Translations under genes and position numbers: made by a program | Shown here: positions 1 to 12,000 of the stretch, in pieces | Numbering within the stretch: the first letter of the stretch is position 1 | Layout of the letters: each line of letters starts with the position of its first letter | NCBI GenBank assembly: GCA_029948255.1 | Contig: JALIZF010001907.1 | Span: 688,001-752,000 of the forward strand | Origin: Telmatactis stephensoni | Lineage: Eukaryota > Cnidaria > Anthozoa > Actiniaria > Isophelliidae | Length of the DNA stretch: 64,000 nt | Reading direction: 5' to 3' | Notes under the pieces: model-generated | Database searches by the model: none | What the model was told of the DNA's origin: nothing | What the model saw: the letters and a program-made list of their open reading frames with translations, nothing else

Positions 1-73
1 CGTATGAGTGTGAAACGGACCGTGCAGTGACCGTGCAAGTGCCTTTTTCACTGTCATCCGAAATCTTCTCTAC
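1..73. mobile_element. Family A MITE, partial at window edge
   Basis: Shares cgtatgagtgtgaaac, accgtgcagtgaccgtgc and the 3' part ccgaaatcttctct with copies at 4864-5010, 15581-15727 and 26082-26238. The left end is cut by the window. It ends about 12 bp before the donor side of USP9X exon 47. Confidence 0.7.
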
Positions 74-84
74 GCAACACCTAC

Positions 85-3000
85 CCTCTGTTTTTGCTAA
101 GCCAATCTCAGTGAAAGGTTCCATGTCGATTTCTCGTGGGAATTCAAAGTAGTCGTTAAACTTAACCGCACATTCTCTGTGAAGAGAATCAAGTTCATCG
201 ATGACAACATGCACTGATAAATGCAATTTTCTTTTTTACTTGGACAATATGCATAAGCGCAAGAACAATAATACGCGAACTCATTGTAGCATTTGCTACA
301 TGGTGTGAAACAAGACAAGCACACCAATATCAACAACGACGACGAAAGCGACAACAAAAGCAACAACGACGACAGTGACGACGACAACAAGAACAACGAT
401 TACAGAGACGACAACGACAACAACAAGGGTTAATTGAGTTTTAGTTTTAGGAGTATTGAACAAAGGGTTAACCTCAAGGTTTTCCTTTTCATTCATTTTA
501 ATTGCTTGAATAAAGTATTATTATTACTCGGGCTACCTGTGGTAGCTCGAGTCTAGGTTTACCTTTTCGGTCTATCTATCTATCTATCTATCAACGTCGC
601 AAATGGGCAAATTACCCAGAAGCCTTTGGGGTACACTGTTGACCACGAGGCTTCCTGTGGTCGCGAGAAATTGAGAACAAAATGGCGGACGCTATCAATC
701 GGAATTTTTTTCGAACTATTGGCTTTTAATCTCAAGATACTTTGCTTTAATCGTTAATATCGAATTCTCGAATTTAGTGATGACCTTCTTACTAGCTGTT
801 GTAATCAACTTATAATGTATTGATCGTCCAAGAACACGATACAGATCGATTTGTGGCAGCGAACTTCACTTGAGGACAGACATGTAAGACACGGAGATAT
901 TGTCTTTAATAGATCAGTAGTTTGTTTAAAATAATATTTCACTACTGCTTGCACCTAATATTTGCTTACACGGTGTCTACAGTCATGCTCTTCCTGAGAG
1001 CCGTGTTAAAAACGAACTAATTAATAACTAACAATATCTACAATGTTTGTTTCTTTCTAGTTAAAACTAGAATGACTAGGACCGGAGATTCTTGCCTTTG
1101 CGTAATAAGGTGACTAGGTGTATTCAATAATTAAGCCAGGAAACAGGAATTAGTAAATGGTGCAAAATTACACCAAATAAACAATGGAAAACAAATGATT
1201 TTTTTATTATTAACTTATAAATATTTAGTGTAAATATCTGTATTTTGTACAATGTCATTTTTATATTGAATGCACTTTATTGTCAATCATGCTCAATGTT
1301 TAGCAGATAAAAATATAGTGATGGATAATCATGGAAATGATAGTAATGTTTATGAGACCTTATATTAGCAACAGTTGAAGAATAATTTTAGAATACATAC
1401 ATGTACAAAATGATATTTTCAATCAATGAAAAGTGATACTCAACCACAAATTTGTACAAGCTTTTTGCAACCATGTTCACAGAAACAAGATAAAGTGGAT
1501 TGAATTGAAGATATTACTGTATGTAGTAGTATCAGATTGATGTGCATGGAGGAGCTATATATGGTATCAGTAATGAGCATATATTGTATGACATTACACT
1601 TCTTCAAATAAAGCATCAGCAACTGACTACTGCTATAATCATTGATCTGCTCCATATTAAAAACATGGTAATATGTGTATCGAAAAGTTGTGTTAAGAAA
1701 CTGAAATGATTTTATAGAAAGGTAACTGTGGTACTTTTAGAATCTACCAATGTGACAACGGCAATATCAAAATCATTTTAACTTGGACATTGAAACAGTC
1801 TGCCACAGTTTGTAAGTTTTGTTTCCATAAATCAAGGTAAAAAAGTACACAAAATAAAGCAGACTGTATACTGTATATGTCTGGCATGATAAAAAGACCA
1901 GCAGTATATTAATAAATTTGTGTTCTACTCTGGGAGTACTTGTCATGCATTTTTGCAATCAAAAGACACTGACAAGTCAAACTGGTTTCCATCAACCTCT
2001 GTTCTCCATTTCTCTCCAAGTACTATACACAGGTGTAGCCCGAGTGAACGCCTATTAGGCGTCTAGTTATTATTAGTTTTCCTACCGTTCCCAGTCGTAA
2101 TCAAATCGTTTCAACTGAATAGCCATTATTCTTGGTAGTTTACTAATACACATTCGCTTGACAGTGTCAACCTGAAACACGACGATTTATACTTTGAAAC
2201 AACGTTCTTAAAATTCATATCAATATCACACAGGTATTAGCCCATGCATCGGTATCCTGGCAACCAAGGTAACTATGGAAACCTCAACGTACCTTTTTAT
2301 TACATTTCTCACAGTGATAGGCGTTAGCACCCTCCAGTAGGTCCCCCTTGACAAACTGTTCCATCGAGTCAATTAAACTGTGGTGGTTACGGATGTCTAC
2401 ATTCAGTGCGATGAACGGAGCTTCGCGAGAATACCTGAATAAGATAGACAATATTATTACCATGCGCTATACCAGAGTGTGTTCTTACACTGCGAACACA
2501 GAGAACTCAGTTCTAAATTAGTTTTTTTGCTATGTAAAGGCCCAACACACGTTGTAACATTTTCTGCAACATCGCGCACACCATAGTGTTGCAACGTGTG
2601 TCCACCCCTGCAATGTTGCTCGCATTGTTGCAGAAGTAGAACTCGATCTTAAACCCGTAACTGTTGCGTTAAACATTGCAGGGGTGAACACTTGGTGCAA
2701 CAGTGTTTGCGGGCGATATTGAAGAAAATGTTGCATTGTGTGTCCGGAACTTTAAGTAGCTTTTTCCCTGTTCCCATCCCTCAATCTCGTACGCAGAGCC
2801 TGCGTTCCTCTTGGTCAGCGACCGAGAAACGAAAGGCTCGTTTCGTTTCATTTCCCATCCCTTTGCTCTTGACACACCAGCGCATGCGCACTGAGCGTCA
2901 ATTTTGTACTTACCGATGAGGACAGCCTTTACAAATCTTTTGATCAGCGAAGGATCCACCAAGGACTTTGGAGAAGATGGGTTCAGTGTTAAGCACCTTT

Positions 3001-3087
3001 AGACCTTCATCTAGATTATCGACTAAGTTATTAAAAAACTCTAGAGCATCGTGTTGTTCACGAAGGTTGACGGGCTCGCCAAAAAAC
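85..3087 (-). CDS. USP9X: USP9X exons 44-47, catalytic domain continuing off the left edge
   Basis: Exon 44 (3087-2914) reads [20 protein letters not shown] and [19 protein letters not shown]; the CxxC is the first half of the USP zinc ribbon. Exon 45 (2434-2293) reads [39 protein letters not shown], with the second CxxC. Exon 46 (2171-2086) reads [19 protein letters not shown], the USP 'QLKRF' box. Exon 47 (176-85) reads [20 protein letters not shown] and ends in phase 1 at donor gtaggt. The His box (HSGQASGGHYYS in relatives) is not in the window. Confidence 0.96.
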
Positions 3088-6000
3088 CTGAAAAACAATT
3101 TAAGAGGTTTTAGTAAGGGCTAGGTTGATTTGCAAATGCAGTAATGAATTGTACCAGACAAAACGACGACACATTATAAAATAACAGTCATATTACGCGC
3201 GCTCTCATTGGCCGAAGGACGCGTATACTGCGAACTCTAAATATGCACACAGCATGCGCGCGCACTTTTCGAATTTTTGGTTAAATGAACACTGAATGTA
3301 CTCAAAAACAATGTTTTTACAAAAGAAATAGACAGCTTTCCCGCTGTGCTGTTTGTAGATTTGGAGTACTTGGTGATTGATCAGAACACTTGGCTATGCC
3401 TCGTGCTTCTCTCAACACTTCTCTAGCTCGTGTTCTGATCAATCCCCGTGTGCTCTAAATCTCAGTGCACACAGCACGCGCGCGCGTTTTCTATTTCTTC
3501 AATGCAGACAGGTAAACAGCAGACTAAAACTTTAGGCAGAGGGACGTCGACATTCAAGCAAACAGGCAGAAGGACTTAAGACAGATACTGACACACTCAA
3601 ACTTAGGCTGGCCAGACTTGGATTAACAGATGCAAACAAACTCAAACTTAGGCAGCGCCAAATACAACACACAGAAAGATGGGTAAGTATTCCGGCACAA
3701 AGAAAGATAGTCAGGGGGCAGATAAAACAAACACTTTCTTGTCCAAAAAGACATGTTAAACTTACTTGAATGTGTTCCAGAATCCCTTAGGGATGTGAAA
3801 CTGTAACTCACTGTGCGCCAAATGTCCAAAGATAAACTGTATTTGTCGAAGAACACTGATTTGATAATCCCTTCGTTCCTGGGCCTTGTCCTTTTCCTTA
3901 TTATCTGCATCATTATCTCGGCTCTCTTCAGACTGATATCCTGTGTCTATTGTACTTTCACTTCCAGATTTCTCCTCTAGTTCCACAATTTCTTCTTCTT
4001 CATCGTTCACTGCTCCCTCTACAAGGAGGACTCCTCGACGAAGTTCAGGGATCATGAACAACTGTGATGACAGAACAATATACATGTGAAGATTAGTTTT
4101 AGTAGACATAAGGGCAATGCAGCACCGACAACAGAAACAACGACAACGAAGGTAAAGCAACCTTATTTAATGTCGGTAGTTCGTAACAGTTGTACACTGA
4201 TAAACTTGAGGCCGACGGTGCGCTAATTTTACCCCCTCTCTCCATCAGTGCTCCGTTTTAAGGGTATTTAAAGTTAATCGAAGCTACAGAAAAGGGAAAG
4301 AAGTCGAAACAAGGGTGCGAGGTCAGGACTGGTGATCGAACTAAGGGACCTCTCGCATCAACTGTGCCTTCCTTACTCCAACAACAGTAAAACCAACAAC
4401 AGCAACCCACAACAACAATGCAAGCAACAAAAAGAGCGACACCAATTGCAACAACAGCAGCAGCAACAACCGACAAAATCAACAACAGCAACAACAAAAG
4501 AGTTGGAACGGAAACAATTATGCAATAGAAAACAACAACAATAGCAACAACAACAACAACAACAACAGTAGTAACACGATCGCTACCAACAACAATAAAA
4601 GCAAAAGTACTAATAGTAGAGGCTCCAAGAAAGCTAAACTAAGTAACTGGCGGATTCTCATAAAATTAGTGCTTGTTGACCTGAAGAATTCCAACTCACC
4701 TGTTGAATGACTGAGTTCATGTAACAAGTTGCACCAGCATTCTTTAGTCCAACAAACCCTCTGTGAGGTCGTGGACCAACAGGTGGAAGATGTTCCCATT
4801 CTGTAACTGCTGTATCATCTGCAATAAATACAAACATACCACCAGTGATCTCTCATTATCTACTAGAGCAGAGTCCTTATGAGTGTGAAACGGACCGCGC
4901 CGTACCGGGACCCTGCCAGTGCCGTGTTTTCTATAAAAACATTCGAAATTCCTGCTTAACTGTGCCGTGCACTTACCGTGCCGTTTTCACAATCATACGA
5001 AATCTACTTAACAAATAGATTCCATTTTTCCGTGCGTCTGTACTCTAATCGATGCACAGATGACGTCAAAATGTGGTAAGAACAAAAAAGTACGCCACGA
5101 GACGAAGTCGAGTGGCGTGACTGTTGTTCTCACCACATTTTGACGTCTTCTGTGCATCGATTAGAGTACAGACGCACGGAAAAATGGAATCTATCTGTTT
5201 TATATAATATTTATCGAAACATTCCAACCAATCAGAGCGCGCGTAAGATTCGATGACGCCATCTATGTGTGTGTACTCTAATCACACATGGTTGTTCGAC
5301 CAATCAGAGCGCGCGTAGTATGCCAATTATTATATAATCTATCATCATTCATTATCACAGTTCATGTAATCAGTGGCTCTTCTACGTTTCCAGGATGACA
5401 GTCATTTCTTCACGAATAATCCTTCTCAATAGAGCAGTTTCGTATGATCGTGAAAACCTCACGTTCACGACACGGAACGTTCGATGGCGTCACGCTTACA
5501 ACACGACTATGGTCCGTTTACCCCAAAAATTCTTATCACTACAAGCATCATAAAAAGTTTGTCAACATGCAAGCATGAAATATAAAATCATACTATGTTG
5601 ATCACATGGAGTGATCGAGTATTCTAGAATAAAAGATCTTCAATGATCTGTTTTGTTTACCTGAGTAATACATGTTCGTTAAGGTATCTGCCAAAACTCT
5701 CAGGTTTTGTACGCAACCAGTACAAAGTGACACCAGAAGGTCAAAACCAGCAACTAGGGTGGGGAGGGTGGCACATATGGGAGTGATTCGACGGCTCCAA
5801 ACATCATCTGGAATGAGATTTGAAAATATTGAAACCATAAGACTTTGTGGGTGTGGCATTGACAAGAATCAGTTGTTCCAGACTTACTGTTTCCATTTCT
5901 GGCTTCGAGCACTATCTTGGATGCTGGGAAAATAAAATCATCCACAAGGTCCTACAAAAAAGAAACAAATTTTAATGATTAGGGCAACCATGCCTGTATG

Positions 6001-9000
6001 TTAATGATTCCTCTATTATGGGGTCACCCCAAGAGACCATAATACTGAGAGTGCAATGAGCGAGGTATTGATGTCTAAGCGATGTGCTTGGCGCTTGAGG
6101 TTATTTTAAGTAACACGAGAAAAAGTTGACACCATAGTGCGCGCAAACAATGACATTTGATTGCAGTACGAGAAACAATTCGTATCCGCGCTCGCATAAA
6201 AATCAATTTCTACTGTTTGCACGTTTTGCCTGCGCGATATGGCGTCAGGTTCCTGTTACAAAAAAATAACCTTGAGCGCCAAGCACATCGCGCAAACGTC
6301 AATCCGAGAGTTTGGCTTTCTTAAGGCCGATTTACACGGTACGACATGTCGGCCCGATTTGAGTTCTGTTGTTTTTGGCACTCCTTTTCCATTCAAAAAA
6401 TCGGCCCGACACAAGAAAATCTGTTGCAGAATCGGGCCGATTTCTCTCTTTTCCCGAACGAAGCTTATCAAAAATCGGGCCGACACATCGTGCCGTGTAA
6501 ATCAGCCTTTAGTATTATGGCCTCTATCCCCATTAAGCCAGTTGATGGAAGTTAGTTTGACTGTATGTACCTTGATAAGATTAGGGCCATTAGGCTGTGA
6601 GCCCAGCCATAGTTTGTTCTTAGAATCTTGAAACAAGAGCAGTTCTCTTGTGATTCCAAGGTGGCCTTCCAAGAGGGTCTCATCTACACAGGGCACACCT
6701 TCACCTGCAGCCATTACAGCTTCCTAAAACAGAGGGATAAAAATCACCAATGAAATAATCACATCACATCATCAATAATAAGAAATGAAAGATGAAGTAC
6801 GTTTCTTCCACAATAATTAATGCACGGTATCATTGTATAGGGGTTGAGATATGGAAAATAGATAACTAAAATCCTAATTTGCATTAAGAACTCATTCTAT
6901 AGATTTTATACAAAACATTTTGTGACCTACTCTTGTAAACATAAATAACCCTATAATCAATGCACAATTTTTTATGCACCATCCTCTTGCTGCCATTTCA
7001 ATCTCACTCTAAGGCAGAAGGTTTCCCAGTTCCTACCTTCATCTTCTTTAGCCATGTTATTTCATTCTTTAGAAGTACTTCAGTAGTGGGTAGAGGACAA
7101 TGAGTCATGTGAGCATGATTTAGCAGTCTGTATAGACAACAACAAAATTAAAGTCAAGTTCTGAGATATGCTTCACCTGTCATATACAAAGGAATAAGAA
7201 CTTTCGTCTTGTCACAAATGACTGAGGTTTATGCACATAACATCTTCTTGGTTCCTTCATACAGTGTGTGCCGCAAGTGAAGTATGTCTAAGAAGCTTCA
7301 AATCAAACCTTTGATGTATGAGTCTTTAAAAGAATCAACCTGTTCATATAACAACCTATCTAAAATAGCCCCTTCTAGCTTTTTCAGAATAATGTTATCA
7401 ATAGTCAATCATACCTGCACAGTAAGTTGAAATAATCATGTGAATGAGAAGAATGGTCCTTCACAGTATTCTAGAAAACAAACACAAAACAATACATTGG
7501 CTCTAAATTGAAACTTAACCAGACTAAAATTCCAAATGAGGGCAATTAACAATGCGACCATTGTACATTATAGAAGTACACTATGGTTAAGGTTAGCCTC
7601 CTCCGCAGGCAACACTGTTTGCTCAGTGTCGGGTGTTGGGCTTCCTGTTTAGGTGAAATGTCTCGTTCTCAGTCTCCGCGCGGTTAAAATAACCGCTACA
7701 AAGGAAGCCCAAGGAGGAATAATAAGGAGTTGCCTGCGGAGGAGGCTAGGTTAAGGTATATATGTATGTAAATTTACCATTAAAACAGTAAAAAGAAGAG
7801 TTATGAAGAAGACTAAAGGCCTATGTCCTGGAGAACATCTTGTGGCCATCAGGAAAAACTGATCAGCACCACTAAAACGTACAGCTCTGAAATGAAATGA
7901 AAACCACAAAGATTATTAAAGGTAAAGGTAAAGGTAAAGGACCTTGTTTAACATCGGTAGTTCCTTTAGCCAAGCTAATCTTCCAGGAAGCCGACGGTGC
8001 GCTCATTTTATCCCCCTCTCTCCATCAGTGCTCCGTTTTAAGGGTATTTAAAGCTACTTAAAGCTACACGGAAAGGAAAGAAGTCGAAACAAGGATGTGA
8101 AACTGTCACTGGGAATCGAACTCAGGACCTCTCGCACTAAAGGCCGCGCACTAACCAACTATGCCATCCTTGCTCCTTTAAACTAGTCAGCTAAAGATGT
8201 TTGAAAAAATACGTAGGAAATGTTAGCAGTACCTGTTTTGGGAGAGGATTAGCATGTCAATAACAAAACTCTGCCAGGATTTGTCTTTGCTGAGTGCTTC
8301 TAAAGCACTTGGACATAATGCTAAGCATACTGTAAGGACCTGTGAAGAAGAGAAAACAATATCCAATGAATGACACGCCATTTATACATTGTAACTATTG
8401 CGACACCGTTGTAATGTATTTATGTCAATTCACTTTCATCATAGATCACTTTCAAAATTTGCTTGACAACGAGGCTAACATGACTAAACAAAAGAAACCA
8501 TGAGGTGGCATGGGTGGCGTAGTGGTTAAGCCATTCGCCTCTCACCGCTGTGGTCCCAACGGGTCGGGTCACTGGTTCGAGCCCTGCGGATGCCACATGT
8601 GAGTAGAGTTTGTTAGATGTGTTGTTCTCATCCCTTGCCACGAGGGTTTTTTCTCCGGGTTCTCCGTTTTTTTCCTCCCTCAGCAAAAATCAAGTGTTCG
8701 AGTCCAGGCTCGGACGCTGGATCATATTTGAGTTTGAGTTTGTTTGATGTGTTGTTCTCTACCATGCCACGAGGGTTTTTTCTCCAGGTTCTTCGGTTTT
8801 TTCCTCCCTCAGCAAAAATCAACATGTGAGTTTTTAAATTGTATGCAGAGTATATCGAATGTAGGGGTAGTGAGTGTGCGAATGAGTCTCGGAGATATTG
8901 GCAGAAATGCTACTCAGAAAATCTGAGGATAAAATAACCATTGAATATCACTACTGAATATCATCTAGGCAATCAATATGTCAACGATGCCTTACAGGGT

Positions 9001-12000
9001 GGGGCCTTCGGGCCGCAGGAGTCACGCGATGAGTTAATAGCTATCACGTGGCATTTGGGTGACTATAAAGGCCACTCGCCCTTCCTTAATCTCATCGCTC
9101 GAGCAATAGCCTAGCTATCGTCAGCACGTGAAACATTTTTCCCGCCTCCTTTCCCGGGCTCCTCCCTGTTGAATATATATAATGTATATCAGGACATAGC
9201 TGTTTGTTATTGTTCAGTCTTACTTCAGCAGGTGGTGGGCGGTTATGCTCTCCCCACCTTTGCTGAAGAGAGTTTATATCAACATTTGATTATGGTTCGC
9301 TTTGAAATAAAACCGTCACACCAGTGGCCAAATTATATTCCAAACCATCATGTATGTGTCATCTCTCTTCAACAAACTAGTGCGACGCTACGTGGAGCAC
9401 GCGGCCATTAACTAAAGTACGAGGAATAAAAATAAAGATTTTTTTTACCAGCCAGCCATGACCAGCATTTCTTTTGTTTTATCCACATTAGCCTCGGTAT
9501 CAAATATTTTGAAACTGGTCAATTTTGGTCTGTAGAAATCATCATCCTACTCATCACTAGCATCAACTACCACCACTATCATCATCATCGTCATCATTGT
9601 CATCTTCATTATCATCACTATCATAACATTAATTTTGACTAACCTCAAGTGCTTCTCTGGCTAATTCAACATCACTAGGGTGTAACAGTTTCCCAGGAGG
9701 TGGCTGTAATTAATAGAAATAATTTGTAATGTTAATTTTACAGGACTAATGTGAATTCTAACTATAATAACTAATAATTCATATGTGACATCTTTATTAG
9801 ACAAATGAGGGACATTACAAATGTGTGCTATCAATGATTGACCAAGAGAATAATATTTCACTAGAGTATGAACATGTATAATGTATAAGATGTATAATTT
9901 GTAGTCTCTACAAAACAGACACTTTTGAAAAGAACCGCAAGTACTCAAACAAAGGGTGTTCATCACTGAGCACTTTTTTAGCATGTCTCTGTACTGTGAT
10001 TTAAACACGATGGAAGATGTAGGGGGCAAAAAAGCAAGGCTAGGAACACAAAGCATAGCCTAGTGTTTCTCTTGTTTTTCAAGTGCCCATCATCCAGAAT
10101 GTTTATATCACAATACAGAAATATAAGTGGTTTTACATTGGTTTTAGAGCACTTTTTTTAGCATGTCTCTGTATTGTGATTTAAACACAGTGGAAGATGT
10201 AGGGGGCAGAAAAGCAAGCCTAAGAATACAAAGCAGAGCCTACATGCAGTGTTTCTCTTAATTGTTTTTCGAGTGCTCATCATCTTCCAGAATGTTTATA
10301 TCACAATACAGAAATTTAAGTGGTTTTACATTGGTTTTATGGAATATTTTCAGCATTTTAGCACAGCCCATGTCTATGTCTTGGATTCTAGCCATTCCAG
10401 GTTCACAATATATCTGCAATATTACTTTTCTTATGAACATAATGAATAATATACAATGTAAGTATGTACCTTTTCATATATTTTATGGATTTCTTCATTG
10501 GTACCATGTAATAGATGTAAAACACCCGCTGCACTGACCCAGGCTATTCTCTGTACAGATCTGATCACAGTTAAATCTGGAACATTGGTAATGGCCTGCA
10601 ATATCAAAATAAAGTAAAAATAAATAACTGTTTATTTAAGTGTCCTAGTCTTATAGCGCTCGCGCACTAATTGGGGGACACTATACTCTCACACTCACTA
10701 CCTCTACCTTGAATATTTTGCAAATAATCACTCAAGTCACCAGTTCGTTTTTGATGGAGGGAGGGAAACCGGAGGACCCGGAAACTCAACTCACATGAAG
10801 TGCCCTGTCTGGGAATTGAACCAGGGACCACAGCGGTGAGAGGCAAGCGGTCTAACCACTTGGCCACCCTTGCTCCCCATATAGTGATAAAAAAGACATA
10901 AACAAATACATGTAACAAATGAATATGTCCAGGCTTCTATTTCTTTTATAGTCATTTGGTTTGACAACTATAGTAAGATTCATAGTGTGTATTAGTTTGC
11001 TGATAGGCTTGTTTGTTGTGACCTTTTTCACCTCATTTCAAAAGCCAGAAAAATTTGTCTGTATAAGCATATAAACTTACAGCTTTGCCCATTTGGATAG
11101 CCAATCTTACAGCTACGTTCTTCAGCATACACTCAGTATTAGGGTTAGGTATATACAATAGGGCTTGTTGTAGAACAACGGCAGCATTATGTACACTAGC
11201 AGGAAATGGAATCTGTGATGCAGGATCTGCTGCATTCATAGCCTCGGCAACAACATTGACTTGAGCATGACCAATCACTGTGAAGAGTAACTTGCTGAGC
11301 TTCATCAATGTGTTGTATGCCAGTCTGTAGAGACAAATGGGGAAAAAATTTTGCATGTCAGTAAGTGGTTGGTAAGGTGTCAGTAAGTGGTTGGTAAGGT
11401 GCCAGCAAGTGGTTAGTAAGGTGTAAGTAAGTGGTTGGTAAGGTGTCAGTAAGTGGTTGATAAGGTGTCAGTAAGTGGTTGGTAAGGTGTCAGGAAGTGG
11501 TGGGTAAGGTGCCAGTAAGTGGTTGGTAAGGTGTCAGTAAGAGGTTAGTAAGGTGTCAGTAAGTGGTTGGTAAGGTGTCAGTAAGAGGTTGGTAAGGTGT
11601 CAGTAAGTGGTTGGTAAGGTGTTAGTAAGTGGTTGGTAAGGTGTCAGTAAGTGGTTGGTAAGGTGTGAATAAGTGGTTGGTAAGGTGTCAGTAAGAGGTT
11701 GGTAAGGTGTCAGTAAGAGGTTAGTAAGGTGTCAGTAAGAGGTTAGTAAGGTGTCAGTAAGAGGTTGGTAAGGTGTCAGTAAGTGGTTGGAAAGGTGTCA
11801 GTAAGTGGTTGGTAAGGTGCCAGTAAGTGGTTGGTAAGGTGTCAGTAAGTGGTTGGTAAGGTGTCAGTAAGTGGTTGGTAAGGTGTCAGTAAGAGGTTGG
11901 TAAGGTGTCAATAAGTGGTTGGTAAGGTGTTAGTAAGGGGTTGGTAAGGTGTCAGTAAGTGGTTGGTAAGGTGTCAGTAAGTGGTTGGTAAGGTGTCAGT

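Noticed and set aside
97..496. Two long Leu/Ser- and Val-rich minus-strand frames
   Set aside because: They are translations of the ACGACA/CAA low-complexity tract and overlap USP9X exon 47 in the wrong frame.
4518..4799. Minus-strand Leu-rich frame of 93 codons
   Set aside because: It overlaps USP9X exon 42 in another frame and ends in the CAA repeat.
8502..8600. tRNA gene at the family E head (also at 7919, 10664 and 57729)
   Set aside because: A and B boxes are present but the acceptor and anticodon stems do not pair, and the SINE body follows directly.
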